Assembly: GCA_949300485.1 (NCBI GenBank)
Contig: CASGEL010000007.1
Span: 62,001-126,000 of the forward strand
Direction: 5' to 3'
From: an uncultured bacterium
Lineage (GTDB): Bacteria; Cyanobacteriota; Vampirovibrionia; Gastranaerophilales; Gastranaerophilaceae
Length of the DNA stretch: 64,000 bases
Shown: positions 26,960-36,134 of the stretch, piece by piece
Position numbering within the stretch: position 1 is the first letter of the stretch
Layout of the letters: the number at the start of each line of letters is the position of its first letter
The notes under the pieces: model-generated
Databases searched by the model: none
Told to the model about the DNA's origin: nothing
What the model saw: only the letters and a program-made list of their open reading frames with translations
Position numbers and translations under genes: made by a program

Positions 26960-26983
26960 TTACAATTCTTAATGTTTTTATAA
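26960..26983 (+). promoter_or_regulatory. TTACAATTCTTAAT motif before lptB
   Basis: Near-copy of the element at 14026-14050, differing at a few positions and sharing the following TTTTTATAA. About 100 bp upstream of lptB. Shared regulation with the HTH gene is possible. Confidence 0.4.
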
Positions 26984-27085
26984 AAATAAAGATTTTTATA
27001 AGAGAAACAATGGATGAAAATAATCGAAAATTTGCATTATCGTTTTTTTTTCAGTAAAATATTGCTAAGAATGTAAGGGGAAGAA

Positions 27086-27811
27086 ATGAGAATTGAGGCA
27101 AAAAATTTAATCAAAATCTATGGTGATAGAAGTGTTGTAAATGATGTTTCCTTCAGCATAAATAAGGGTGAAGTTGTATGTTTGCTGGGCCCGAATGGTG
27201 CAGGAAAAACAACCACATTTTATATGGTTGTCGGACTTGTAAAACCTAATAAGGGAAGTATAACACTTGACGGGCAGGAGATTTCTTCATGGCCTATGCA
27301 TATTCGTGCAAAAGCAGGCATCGGCTATTTGCCTCAAGAAGCCTCCAGTTTCAGAAGCTTGTCAGTCGAGGATAATATCAAATTAGTTCTTCAAATGAAC
27401 GACAAACTGACAGAAGATGAAAAAAAGAGAAAATTAGAAGAATTATTAGCAGAATTTGGTGTTGCGCGATTGCGCAGTGCATCAGCAATATCATTATCCG
27501 GTGGTGAAAGAAGACGTGTTGAATTAGCAAGAGCACTGGCAGCTAGTCCTGACTTTATTCTGCTTGATGAACCTTTTACCGGTATTGACCCTATTGCAAT
27601 AGGAGAAATCAAAGACAATATCAGAAAATTATCTGAAGATAAAGGTTTAGGAGTTTTGATTACAGACCATAACCCTAAAGCTACACTATCTATTACCGAT
27701 AGAGCATATGTAATTTTTGACGGTAAAATTAAAATACAGGGTAAAAGTGAAGAAGTTGCAGTTAACCCTGTTGCTAAAGAATTTTATTTAGGAAAGGATT
27801 TCTCTTTATAA
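27086..27811 (+). CDS. lptB: LPS export ABC transporter ATP-binding protein
   Basis: Cytoplasmic ATPase that powers lipopolysaccharide extraction from the inner membrane. Seen: Walker A GPNGAGKTTTF (residues 35-45), Q-loop LPQEASSFR, signature SLSGGERRRVELAR, Walker B FILLDEPFTGIDP and the switch His in LITDHN. The LPQEAS/FRxLSVEDN stretch and C-terminal IQGKSEEVAVNP are LptB-like. AAGGGGA ribosome site. It shares one base with the permease gene that follows, confirming the lpt assignment. Confidence 0.94.
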   Translation: MRIEAKNLIKIYGDRSVVNDVSFSINKGEVVCLLGPNGAGKTTTFYMVVGLVKPNKGSITLDGQEISSWPMHIRAKAGIGYLPQEASSFRSLSVEDNIKLVLQMNDKLTEDEKKRKLEELLAEFGVARLRSASAISLSGGERRRVELARALAASPDFILLDEPFTGIDPIAIGEIKDNIRKLSEDKGLGVLITDHNPKATLSITDRAYVIFDGKIKIQGKSEEVAVNPVAKEFYLGKDFSL

Positions 27812-28929
27812 TGAGTTTTAAATTTCCCAAAATAACAATCTACGACAGATATATGTTTAAACAGGTAACATTAGCATCATTAGTTGCTATTTTACTGTTT
27901 ACTATTGTTTGGATTGCTCCGGAAATCCTTTTAAATACTATTAAAGGGGCTCTAGCTGGCGACTACGGAATTAAAACTGCAGTATTATTGTTATTTTATG
28001 AACTGCCTAAAATTTTAGATAAGGCTTTCCCTGTAGGATTGCTACTGGGAACTTTATTTACCTTCGATAAAATGAGTAAAGACTCTGAAATAACAATATT
28101 TAGAGCCGTAGGCATGTCTTTCCCAAGAATTATTGCACCAGTTATTGTTTTAAGCTTAATATTTACATACTTATGCTTTCTAACAGGCGACAAAGGAACT
28201 CCAATGGCAGCCGAAAAAATGCGTGCTATAAGAGGCTCTGTTAGATCAACGCAATATATTTATACTCAGAAGGATAAAACCGGTCATCCTTTAGCAGCTG
28301 TTGTCGTTTCAAAATCTTATGATAGAAAACTGAAAAATGTAATTGTGCTTGATTTTTCAAATAAAGTTTATCAGGATGTTCATCAACTATCTAATATTTA
28401 TTCTGCCAAAATAGGGTATGCCTATGATGATCGCTGGGAATTAAATGATGTTACAAACTATAAAATTTCAAGTGATGGGATATATATAGATATAAAACAT
28501 ATAAATAAAATGAATGTCCTGGAGGGAGAAACCGCTAAAAATGCTTTAACCCTTATGACCTATTCAACAATGAAAGAACGTGATATCACTAATCATGATC
28601 TTAAAAATTATGTAAAACTTTTAAAAGAAGAAAAACTGTCAGAAGAATACAATTTTATTCTTAATAAATACCTTCAACGCTACTTCCATCCCCTGGTTTG
28701 CATATTATTAGCAATCTTAGGATGTTTACTCGGTTTCAGCAAGCCAAGAGAACAAAGATTAGTCGGATTCACAATAGCAGTTGGATGTATATTTATTTAT
28801 TATATTACTCTACCATTTTTTGACCTACTGGCAGAAAAAGAAATTCTATCACCATACATTACAGCAACGTTCCCAACTATAGCATTTTTAGTTGCTATTT
28901 TTGCGTTCTACAAGTCAAAGGATCTATAA
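27811..28929 (+). CDS. LPS export permease LptF/LptG family (YjgP/YjgQ)
   Basis: 372 aa inner-membrane subunit that passes LPS to the LptC/A bridge. Seen: DRYMFKQVTLASLVAILLFTIVW and two further N-terminal membrane segments, a periplasmic beta-jellyroll domain (about 140-270), then three C-terminal segments (HPLVCILLAILGCLLGFS...). Only one permease gene is present, as in several non-proteobacterial diderms where one protein may act as homodimer or a partner lies elsewhere. Confidence 0.88.
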   Translation: MSFKFPKITIYDRYMFKQVTLASLVAILLFTIVWIAPEILLNTIKGALAGDYGIKTAVLLLFYELPKILDKAFPVGLLLGTLFTFDKMSKDSEITIFRAVGMSFPRIIAPVIVLSLIFTYLCFLTGDKGTPMAAEKMRAIRGSVRSTQYIYTQKDKTGHPLAAVVVSKSYDRKLKNVIVLDFSNKVYQDVHQLSNIYSAKIGYAYDDRWELNDVTNYKISSDGIYIDIKHINKMNVLEGETAKNALTLMTYSTMKERDITNHDLKNYVKLLKEEKLSEEYNFILNKYLQRYFHPLVCILLAILGCLLGFSKPREQRLVGFTIAVGCIFIYYITLPFFDLLAEKEILSPYITATFPTIAFLVAIFAFYKSKDL

Positions 28930-28931
28930 AT

Positions 28932-29741
28932 ATGAAACATTTAAAATTATTATTAATCTTATTCGTTAGTCTAGTATTTTGTACTAATCCTGTGTTTGCA
29001 GGTGACATCTCAATTAAAAAAGATAATGGTATTTACCACATCATTTTAAAGGGTGAAAAAATAAAAAAGAAAATCAAGTTTGTTGCTTCCGAAGATTTGA
29101 TAACAAACAGAGAAGCTCATACAAAAGCAAGAGCAACTCTAACCATTAATGCCGGATTTTTTGATCCAAAAAACGGAAAAACAACATCTTATATAGTCAC
29201 TGACAGAATGACATCTGCGGATCCAATGTTCAATCATTCATTATTAGCAAATCCTTTCTTCAGAAGAAATATGAATACAATATTAAACCGTACTGAATTC
29301 AGAGTAATGCAATGTGGTAATAAATTTGAATATGCTATAGTATCTCATAAATCAGAAGTTCCGTTTAACTGTGCAGTAGTAACATCCGCACAAGCCGGCC
29401 CACTAATTTTACCTGAATTGCATCTTGAAGAAGAAGGTTTTATTGTTAAAAATGAGCAAGGAGAAGTAGTCAGAGAAGCGGCCAATGTATTGCACAAAAC
29501 GGCTAGAACAATTATTGGATTAAAAGGAACTGATGAATGCCACATCCTTATTATCACTGACGAAAATCCAATGGATATGTATGAAGTACAAAAGCTATGT
29601 AATGACCTGAAACTTGATAGGGCAATGGCATTTGACGGAGGTACATCTACATCTCTAAATTATAAAAACAATCTGGAAGTAGTTTCTCAGGAAGGAAATA
29701 ACCTTGGTCGAATGCTGAAGTCGTTTATGATTGTTTATTAA
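28932..29741 (+). CDS. Secreted phosphodiester glycosidase-like protein (NAGPA domain)
   Basis: 269 aa. Signal peptide LLLILFVSLVFCTNPVFAGD, then TINAGFFDPKNG, ARTIIGLKGTDECHILIITD and the C-terminal AMAFDGGTSTSLNY, which match the DUF2233/NAGPA family of exopolysaccharide and N-acetylglucosamine-phosphodiester glycosidases. It starts 2 bp after the permease, so it belongs to the LPS-export operon and may trim or modify surface polysaccharide in the periplasm; that role is inference. Confidence 0.85.
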   Translation: MKHLKLLLILFVSLVFCTNPVFAGDISIKKDNGIYHIILKGEKIKKKIKFVASEDLITNREAHTKARATLTINAGFFDPKNGKTTSYIVTDRMTSADPMFNHSLLANPFFRRNMNTILNRTEFRVMQCGNKFEYAIVSHKSEVPFNCAVVTSAQAGPLILPELHLEEEGFIVKNEQGEVVREAANVLHKTARTIIGLKGTDECHILIITDENPMDMYEVQKLCNDLKLDRAMAFDGGTSTSLNYKNNLEVVSQEGNNLGRMLKSFMIVY

Positions 29742-29758
29742 ATAAAAGCTTTTCAAAT

Positions 29759-29789
29759 AAAAAACAGTTTCTTAAAGAAACTGTTTTTT
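29759..29789 (+). terminator. Bidirectional terminator between the lpt operon and tRNA-Cys
   Basis: Stem AAACAGTTTC/GAAACTGTTT with a five-base loop (29772-29776) followed by T-runs on both strands. It serves the plus-strand operon and the minus-strand tRNA. Confidence 0.85.
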
Positions 29790-29792
29790 ATT

Positions 29793-29864
29793 AGGCGACA
29801 CCCAGATTCGAACTGGGGAATAAAAGCTTTGCAGGCTTCTGCCTTACCACTTGGCCATGTCGCC
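29793..29864 (-). tRNA. tRNA-Cys (GCA)
   Basis: 72 nt, minus strand. Acceptor GGCGACA pairs with TGTCGCC, discriminator base U. D arm GCCAAGTGGTAAGGC, anticodon loop CTGCAAA with anticodon GCA, T arm CCCAGTTCGAATCTGGG. The 3' CCA is not encoded (followed by AATAAA), unlike the tRNA-Leu at 40.5 kb. Confidence 0.97.
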
Positions 29865-29919
29865 AGATCATATTGTATATATAATATACGCAAGACAAAG
29901 TATGATGTCAAGTTTAGGA

Positions 29920-31170
29920 TTACTTTGAAGAAGAGATCATCTTTGACATAATATCCTTTGCTAATTCCAACTGTGTATCTTTTTTGGCCAAAATATCCGA
30001 TTTCTTCAAATGATATTCAATATCTGGTTTTATACCTGTTTTATTTATATCAGTACCCTGTGGAGTAAGATATTTTGCTATAGTCAAATTCAATCCTGTT
30101 TCATTAGGCATTGGTATAATCTTTTGCACCATACCTTTCCCGTATGTTTTAGTACCTATAAGCTTTGCTTTATGATAATCCTTCATTGCCCCCGAAAAAA
30201 TTTCGCTTGCACTGGCACTTGCACCATTTATCAACAATATTATAGGTTTATCAATATTTACATTAGTATCTTGTGCCATAACATCATAATGGTAGCCATT
30301 TCTACCGACAATACTAACTATTTTGCCTTTTTGAACAAACATATTTGTGATAAAAATAGCGTTCTGAAGCAGACCTCCTGTATTTCCGCGTAAATCAATA
30401 ATAAGTCCCTTTGATTTATCAGTGTTTTCTAAAGCTTCAAGAAATTCATTCGGAGTAGAATTACTAATAAAGCTAGAGATTTGAATATAACCTATATTCT
30501 TATCAACAGAACTTTTAACAGTTTTTATTGAAATTTCTTTCCTAATAATTCTTTTTTTAATATATTCATTATTCCTTAAGACATCTATACTTACAAAAGT
30601 ATTCACCGGTCCTTTCACAAGATTTGCAACTTCTGCTAAAGACATACCGCTTACTTTTTTATCATCAATAGCAAGAATGATATCATCTGCCCTCAAATCC
30701 GCAAACTGAGCAGGAGTATTTTCAATGACACTAATAATTTTAATTTTACCTGATTCATTAATTATATTTACACCAATACCCGAAATTTTTGAAACAATTG
30801 AATTATTTTGTTCAGCGAATTCATCTTTTGTAAGGAATCTTGAATATGGATCATTCAAACTTACAAGCATAGAATCTATTGCAACTTTTGCATCATCTAT
30901 GGTTTTTATTTTACCGCGATAATGATTTTTCCAACGTACCCAATATTGGTGGTTGAAATTAGGGTCATAATATTCATTTTTTACTTTTTGCCAAGTATAA
31001 TCAAATAATTTTTGAGGTGTTAATTTAGTTTTATTAACATCTTGTTTATCCACTTCCAACATTGGATTATGGCTATTGAGATAAAAGGAATTCACAGCAA
31101 ACAATGTTATAATCATTGCAATAAAGAGTATACCTGCTTTTATCCTTCTTCTCATAGTTTTATTTAACAT
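29920..31170 (-). CDS. ctpA: C-terminal processing peptidase (S41, CtpA type)
   Basis: Periplasmic serine protease with a Ser-Lys dyad. Seen: N-terminal membrane anchor (about residues 11-28), PDZ domain with SGIGVNIINESGKIKIISV and ADDIILAIDDKKVSG, then ILLINGASASASEIF with catalytic Ser near 320 and GTKTYGKG with Lys about 25 residues later. 416-417 aa, normal. In cyanobacteria homologs trim PSII D1; here the target is unknown, consistent with a non-photosynthetic cell. The open frame begins at a TTG one codon before the ATG I use. Confidence 0.93.
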   Translation of the reverse strand: MLNKTMRRRIKAGILFIAMIITLFAVNSFYLNSHNPMLEVDKQDVNKTKLTPQKLFDYTWQKVKNEYYDPNFNHQYWVRWKNHYRGKIKTIDDAKVAIDSMLVSLNDPYSRFLTKDEFAEQNNSIVSKISGIGVNIINESGKIKIISVIENTPAQFADLRADDIILAIDDKKVSGMSLAEVANLVKGPVNTFVSIDVLRNNEYIKKRIIRKEISIKTVKSSVDKNIGYIQISSFISNSTPNEFLEALENTDKSKGLIIDLRGNTGGLLQNAIFITNMFVQKGKIVSIVGRNGYHYDVMAQDTNVNIDKPIILLINGASASASEIFSGAMKDYHKAKLIGTKTYGKGMVQKIIPMPNETGLNLTIAKYLTPQGTDINKTGIKPDIEYHLKKSDILAKKDTQLELAKDIMSKMISSSK

Positions 31171-31229
31171 CAAGGATTTTTTATAATCAATAGACTTTTT
31201 AAGTAAAACATGTATTTATTCAAAAATCT

Positions 31230-31919
31230 TTATAAATTATCAAATCCTGGAGAATATGAAGGGAGATTTTTATATCCTGAATTTTGCAATACAGCTTTTT
31301 TTATATATTTATTTGTATAATTTCCCTTTTCTAAGAGTTTTTTCAATGTATTTTCTCTTTTTACAAGAGGATGAGATTCTTGATTACTTTCTGGATAAAC
31401 TTTTAAAATATCATCCCACACAAATGCCTCCATTGTCCAGGCATAAGTTTCTTCAGCCAGAGAGTTAAACTCATCCTGATGCAAGGCTTCATGTGATAAT
31501 AACGCAGCCAAAGCGCCTGCAGGTGCATCTTTATGTTTATTACTTATATAAATATACAAATTTTTGCCTTTTTTCCAACCTAACGCATCAAATGTTGCAT
31601 ATTCTTCATTAATTTGTCCTAAATCCCTAAATTCAATCTTAACAGGACGTTGTGATAAATTATTTCCTAAAATAGCATTTCTGGAAAACATTCCCTCTGT
31701 TTCTTTAAGCATATCTAGTGCAACATAAAATACTTCATCTTTTCCTACATCTTTATAAGCAGGTGTAATTTGTTTAATATATTCAGGTGTATACTTTGCA
31801 GGATATTGATGAGGCACAGTTGTATCCGGGGCACTTGCCGCAAAAACTCCTCCCTGGACAAGTATAAACATTGCTGCAATACTAATTATATTCTTTGTAA
31901 ATCTTCTTCTTATTTCCAT
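31230..31919 (-). CDS. Secreted HExxH zinc-protease-like protein
   Basis: 229 aa. Signal peptide NIISIAAMFILVQGGVFAAS, then a mature domain with LLSHEALHQDEFNSLAEETYAW: HEALH at residues 143-147 is a gluzincin/metzincin-type zinc motif and Glu156/157 could be the third ligand. Family not identified. CTGGAGAG ribosome site. It lies upstream of ctpA (57 bp) and could share its transcript, giving two envelope proteases together. Confidence 0.7.
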   Translation of the reverse strand: MEIRRRFTKNIISIAAMFILVQGGVFAASAPDTTVPHQYPAKYTPEYIKQITPAYKDVGKDEVFYVALDMLKETEGMFSRNAILGNNLSQRPVKIEFRDLGQINEEYATFDALGWKKGKNLYIYISNKHKDAPAGALAALLSHEALHQDEFNSLAEETYAWTMEAFVWDDILKVYPESNQESHPLVKRENTLKKLLEKGNYTNKYIKKAVLQNSGYKNLPSYSPGFDNL

Positions 31920-31997
31920 TTTTACTCTCCAGTTAAATCCATAATATGTATTATATTTATCTTTTTTTCAAAATCAAAAAATTTGGGATCTAACTTA

Positions 31998-33572
31998 TCA
32001 TTTATTTACTTTTCTATTTAACTTGGCAAGTTCAGAATATAAAAGCTTATATTCATTCGACTCATCAATACTCTCCGCTTCAGAAATATATTCCAAAGCT
32101 GCTTTATAATCTCCTTTATTTTTATAGAATTCACTCATTTTTGTATAATATTGCGGATTATTCAAATCATACAGAATAGCCCGTTTCATACATTCAATAG
32201 CTTCTTCAACATCATCCATTTTTTCTCTGACTAATGAAAGGTAATAATATCCCTGAGCACAGTTTATATCAAGTGAAATGGCTTCTTGAGCATAATTTTT
32301 TGCCAAATCATAATCACCTTTTAGAAAAGCTGTCTTTGCTCCTAACAAATCTCCGGCAATATAATTAGGATTTATTTCAAGGATTTTATCAGCAATTTCC
32401 AAAGCTTTTTCATACTGCTTTTCTTTAATATAAATTTCTGCAAGATCACTTAAATAATTCAAATTATCAGGATTATTTTCAATAACCTCATTAATAAGTT
32501 TTTCAGCTTTGTTAAACATATTCAATTCTGTATAAATTTTACTTAGTGAAATTTTTGTAAAATCATCATCAAAACCTTTTTTAATATTCGCTTCCAAAAT
32601 ATTTTCCGCACCTAAAAAATCTTTTTTAACAGCAAGCAACAAAGCCCTCAAAACTCTAGCCTGAGCATGATTTGGTTCAACATCCAAAACCGCATCTGTT
32701 TCTTTTTTAGCTTTTGCATAATCCTTTTTATCAAAATATAAATATGCAAGAGAATATCTGTAGTCAAGATTATCAGGAGAAATATACAAAGCTTTAGAAT
32801 ATGCCTTTTGAGCTTCTTCTATCCAACCATTATAAAAGTATGCATTTGCCAAATTGTAATAATACTTTGCATTTGATTTATCTAAATTTGAAGCCTTTGA
32901 AAAGTTCTTTATTGCTTCAATAAAATTCATATTTTCCAAATCAAATAAACCCAAATAATTTAATATTTCAGGATTTTGAGAATTCTTACCTATTCTTTCG
33001 AAAATTTGTTTTGCTTCTTCAAAATCATTTTTATCAAACTTAATCTTACCTTTTAATAATAAAACCTTTTCATCATCATTTACACATTCTGCCAGCAAAG
33101 TTTCTGCTTTTTCGACTTCTCCGTTATCATAAAATGCATTTGCACATTCCAGTTTAACCTCATCATTAAAATACGGAGAGGTTTTATACTTATCAATTTC
33201 ACAAAATAACTTTAACTTTACAAAGACTCTAATTAATTCTTTAAGATTATCTTCATTTGGAGAATCATTAAAAAGTTTTTGAGAAATCTCTAAAACACTG
33301 TTCCAATTTTCTTCACGCTCCTTTATTTTACGAATAAGTTTCAGAGTATTTATATGGTTAGGGTCTATTTGTAATACTTTTTCCAAATACTGTAAAGCCC
33401 TTGAATAATTATTCAAAAGAAAATATAATTCTCCAATTTGACACAGAATTTCGACATTATCATTTTCAAGCTCCAAAGCTTTATAAAGCATTTCTATAGC
33501 AGGTTTATATAACTGTGATTCTTTTAATTCAAAAGCCTGTTTAATATATTCTATACTCTGCGTATTTTCCAT
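31998..33572 (-). CDS. Cytoplasmic TPR-repeat protein
   Basis: 524 aa of tandem TPR units from about residue 5 to the end, with no signal peptide, for example residues 16-50 (LYKPAIEMLYKALELEND) and 235-290 (YYNLANAYFYNGWIEEAQKAY). Predicted scaffold. It follows the DivIC/FtsB-like gene by 13 bp and probably shares its transcript, so a cell-division or envelope link is possible. Confidence 0.85.
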   Translation of the reverse strand: MENTQSIEYIKQAFELKESQLYKPAIEMLYKALELENDNVEILCQIGELYFLLNNYSRALQYLEKVLQIDPNHINTLKLIRKIKEREENWNSVLEISQKLFNDSPNEDNLKELIRVFVKLKLFCEIDKYKTSPYFNDEVKLECANAFYDNGEVEKAETLLAECVNDDEKVLLLKGKIKFDKNDFEEAKQIFERIGKNSQNPEILNYLGLFDLENMNFIEAIKNFSKASNLDKSNAKYYYNLANAYFYNGWIEEAQKAYSKALYISPDNLDYRYSLAYLYFDKKDYAKAKKETDAVLDVEPNHAQARVLRALLLAVKKDFLGAENILEANIKKGFDDDFTKISLSKIYTELNMFNKAEKLINEVIENNPDNLNYLSDLAEIYIKEKQYEKALEIADKILEINPNYIAGDLLGAKTAFLKGDYDLAKNYAQEAISLDINCAQGYYYLSLVREKMDDVEEAIECMKRAILYDLNNPQYYTKMSEFYKNKGDYKAALEYISEAESIDESNEYKLLYSELAKLNRKVNK

Positions 33573-33585
33573 AATTTGCCCATTT

Positions 33586-34059
33586 CTACTCTTCTACAAC
33601 TTCTTGCGGAATATATATTTTTCCTGTTGGTTCAGCAGGTTTTTCTTCTTTTTTAAAGAAAGGAAGCTTTTTTATAAAATCAAATTTTGACTTTTTCTTC
33701 TTTGGTTCTTCAACTTTTTTATTGATAATAATCAGAACTTCGTCTTCCCCTGCCATTTTTAAATTATTTCTTGCAATTCCTTCAAGACTATTATCTGATG
33801 TAATAACTTTTTTTTCGGTTTTTAAATCCTGATTACGTACCTGTGCTTTTTTTAATGCATTTTCAAGTGTAACCTTTTTACCCTGATATGAAATAATTTT
33901 TGTTATATTCAAAATCGCACCGTATCCTATCTGGATTAAACAAAAAACCAGCACTATCGTCAAAAAAGAATAATAAAATCCCGTTTTTCTACCAGATTTT
34001 TTCCTTCTTATTTTCTGACTCTCATTATTTATTTCATTTTCAGAATGTTCCGGTGTCAA
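33586..34059 (-). CDS. DivIC/FtsB-like septum protein
   Basis: 157 aa. Basic N-terminus (KIRRKKSGRKTG), one membrane segment FLTIVLVFCLIQIGYGAIL near residues 32-50, then a periplasmic coiled coil (ENALKKAQVRNQDLKTEKKVI) and the IARNNLKMAGEDEVLI motif that marks the DivIC/FtsB/FtsL family. The Lys/Pro/Glu-rich tail (about 115-157) is unusual. Starts with TTG, preceded by GAGGGA. Family call is good, which member is uncertain. Confidence 0.78.
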   Translation of the reverse strand: MTPEHSENEINNESQKIRRKKSGRKTGFYYSFLTIVLVFCLIQIGYGAILNITKIISYQGKKVTLENALKKAQVRNQDLKTEKKVITSDNSLEGIARNNLKMAGEDEVLIIINKKVEEPKKKKSKFDFIKKLPFFKKEEKPAEPTGKIYIPQEVVEE

Positions 34060-34125
34060 GATTTTTATCCCTCTTTTTAAATTATAAACAAAACTTGTTT
34101 AACAGACAAAAATATTTTTATAAAT

Positions 34126-35052
34126 TTACAATTTCAGATTTGTCTGAATTTTAAACTGATTTTTTAACAAAGTATTTGTTCCGTCAAATATAGAATTTGT
34201 TCCTAATTCAAATTTCAAACGATCAAGATCTTTTCGCCCAAAAGGATTTATTGAAATAGTAAATTCTGCTTGTCTGATATTTTTAACAATATCCGCAGAT
34301 AACGTTTCACGTAAAGTAAAATACTGATTAATTTTAATCTCAGGAGCAAAATAAAACTTATCATTATAGTTATTATTTGTAGAATTGATAGTCTTTTTAT
34401 ATGCAGAACTGACAGCAAAATATTTTGTATCATATCTGGAAAAAATTCCTGTAGTTTGTTCAAATTCAGCATAATCTATACCCTGATCATACATCGTACC
34501 GATAGAAAAGTTTCCCTTCTTTGCACAGTTTGTATTTGAAACAGGAGCAATACTATACTCAACTTTATTATATTTAGTAAATAACTCAGGAGTATCTAAA
34601 AATGATTGTTTTCCCCCTGTATATTTTCCTGCTTCGATTTTTGAAGGCTGTTTTATATTTATTGACAAAAAATTATCAAAATCGTCTTCCAAAGAAATAG
34701 CTTCTTCTTCCTCTTCGTTATACTCTGCATAGCCTTTTAATACATCAGAATACATATCCCCAAGTTCATAATTTTCAACAACATCATCTTCTAAAGACAC
34801 TGTATCATCATCACTAAATTTAACCCCTGAAGTATCAGCCGTTATATCATCACTAGTAATAATTTCCGGTGCCTGATTTTCTTCCGGATTTGTCACTTCA
34901 GAAATGCCTTTTGTAATATCACTCTCATCCGGAATATGATAAATAAATATTTTAGGCACATTCTCCCCCGCATCTATCTCTAATGTTGATTTTGCATTGC
35001 AGGGTAAAAACGTTAGTAAAAGAGATATTAAAAGTAAGCTAACCTTCTTCAT
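34126..35052 (-). CDS. Secreted protein, possible outer-membrane beta-barrel
   Basis: 308 aa. Signal peptide VSLLLISLLLTFLPCNAKS, an acidic disordered region (residues about 60-125 rich in Asp/Glu), then alternating hydrophobic strands such as FYFAPEIKINQYFTLRETLSADIV and FKIQTNLKL at the end. That suggests a small beta-barrel or surface protein. No Shine-Dalgarno; TAAAAT (minus, 35059-35064) is six bases before the ATG. Unknown function. Confidence 0.6.
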   Translation of the reverse strand: MKKVSLLLISLLLTFLPCNAKSTLEIDAGENVPKIFIYHIPDESDITKGISEVTNPEENQAPEIITSDDITADTSGVKFSDDDTVSLEDDVVENYELGDMYSDVLKGYAEYNEEEEEAISLEDDFDNFLSINIKQPSKIEAGKYTGGKQSFLDTPELFTKYNKVEYSIAPVSNTNCAKKGNFSIGTMYDQGIDYAEFEQTTGIFSRYDTKYFAVSSAYKKTINSTNNNYNDKFYFAPEIKINQYFTLRETLSADIVKNIRQAEFTISINPFGRKDLDRLKFELGTNSIFDGTNTLLKNQFKIQTNLKL

Positions 35053-35418
35053 AAAGATATTTTACACTATTTTAAGACATTGTTCAATAAATATAGATTA
35101 AGAAATCTTTAAAATTTGACCTGTAATATAAATACAAGACTTGACAATAAAAATTTTATATGATAATATACAGGTGGGGTAAATGTATATTTATAAGTCT
35201 TATCATTTGATGAGACTTTCTTTTTCTCTATAGGAGATATGCTGGTTATATATTAAATATTAAAATGTTAACAGTAAACATTTTAATTTTGACTTCTGCA
35301 AAAAATTCATTAAATACATGTCAATCACTCATCTATATGGAGGATTTTTGTCAAAATAATTGAGGAAAACCTGACAAAAACCGATAATATAGCTGAATAA
35401 CATGTAGAAGGTGGTACC
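35053..35418. other. Leader region of the flagellar rod operon
   Basis: 366 bp without a normal gene. A good sigma-70 promoter (35141-35169) is followed by a hairpin AAGTCT..AGACTT (35193-35217), a 16-codon frame (MYIYKSYHLMRLSFSL) with GGTGGGG before its ATG at 35183, and an AGGAG-preceded five-codon frame at 35239. Near the gene, ACCGATAA at 35378-35386 resembles a sigma-28 -10 box. Confidence 0.5.
35141..35169 (+). promoter_or_regulatory. Sigma-70 promoter (TTGACA-17-TAATAT)
   Basis: TTGACA at 35141-35146, 17-base spacer, TAATAT at 35164-35169. The best consensus promoter in the window; about 240 bp upstream of the flagellar genes. Confidence 0.8.
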
Positions 35419-36117
35419 ATGAGATTAAATAGCGGAATTCATTATAATGACAGCGGATTGACAATGTCTATACGTGCAATGCACTTAGACAGCGAACTTG
35501 TAGGGATTACAAATGAAAACATCAGCGGTTTTGATAAAGTAGGTTATCAAAGGAAAGAGGCCGTTGTATCTTCGTTTGCCGAGTTTTTGGGAGTACATGC
35601 TCTGTCAACAACAAAAGACGATAAAGTCGGACGTATTGCAGTTTCTCCTAATCCATTGGATATTGCTATCGCAAATAAAGGATACTTCCAAACAAGAAAT
35701 GAAAACGGTATAAAATTAACCCGCGACGGAAGATTTCAAATCGGAAAAGACGGCACCTTACTAACATTAGAAAATGCTCAAGTTCTTTCAAATGCAGGAA
35801 CTCCGATTAAATTTCCATTTATTCCGCAGGATTTAAAACAGGTGAAAATTGATAAAGCCGGCAAAATAACAATGTTTAATCCCAACACCAATAAAATAAC
35901 ACTTATAGGACAGCTTGGTGTTGTTGATACAAACGGCATCAATGTCATGGATCCGAATATCAAGCAAGGATACAATGAATATTCAAATGTATCTTTACAA
36001 CAGGAATTTTTAGCTCTCATGCCTGTTATTAAAAATTTTGATGCAAACAGACAAATGTTCATGCTTCAAAACTCAGTATTAGGCAAAACTATCTCACAAT
36101 TAAGTTCATCTTCATAA
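35419..36117 (+). CDS. Flagellar basal-body rod protein, FlgF/FlgG family
   Basis: 232 aa axial protein of the flagellar rod. Seen: N-terminal helix with LDSELVGITNENISGFDKVGYQRKE (family NxAN.xT.GFK block, diverged), SPNPLDIAIANKGYFQT, LTRDGRFQIGKDGTLLT and a C-terminal helix QQEFLALMPVIKNFDANRQMF. The N-terminal motif differs from canonical FlgG. First gene of four rod genes. AGGTGG ribosome site before ATG. FlgF versus FlgG cannot be fixed. Confidence 0.85.
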   Translation: MRLNSGIHYNDSGLTMSIRAMHLDSELVGITNENISGFDKVGYQRKEAVVSSFAEFLGVHALSTTKDDKVGRIAVSPNPLDIAIANKGYFQTRNENGIKLTRDGRFQIGKDGTLLTLENAQVLSNAGTPIKFPFIPQDLKQVKIDKAGKITMFNPNTNKITLIGQLGVVDTNGINVMDPNIKQGYNEYSNVSLQQEFLALMPVIKNFDANRQMFMLQNSVLGKTISQLSSSS

Positions 36118-36134
36118 GAATAGAGGTTTTATAA

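Noticed and set aside
26881-26993. 30-codon plus-strand frame MVCVHDIYSQF...
   Set aside because: Ribosome site too far away and low-complexity tail; not convincing as a gene.
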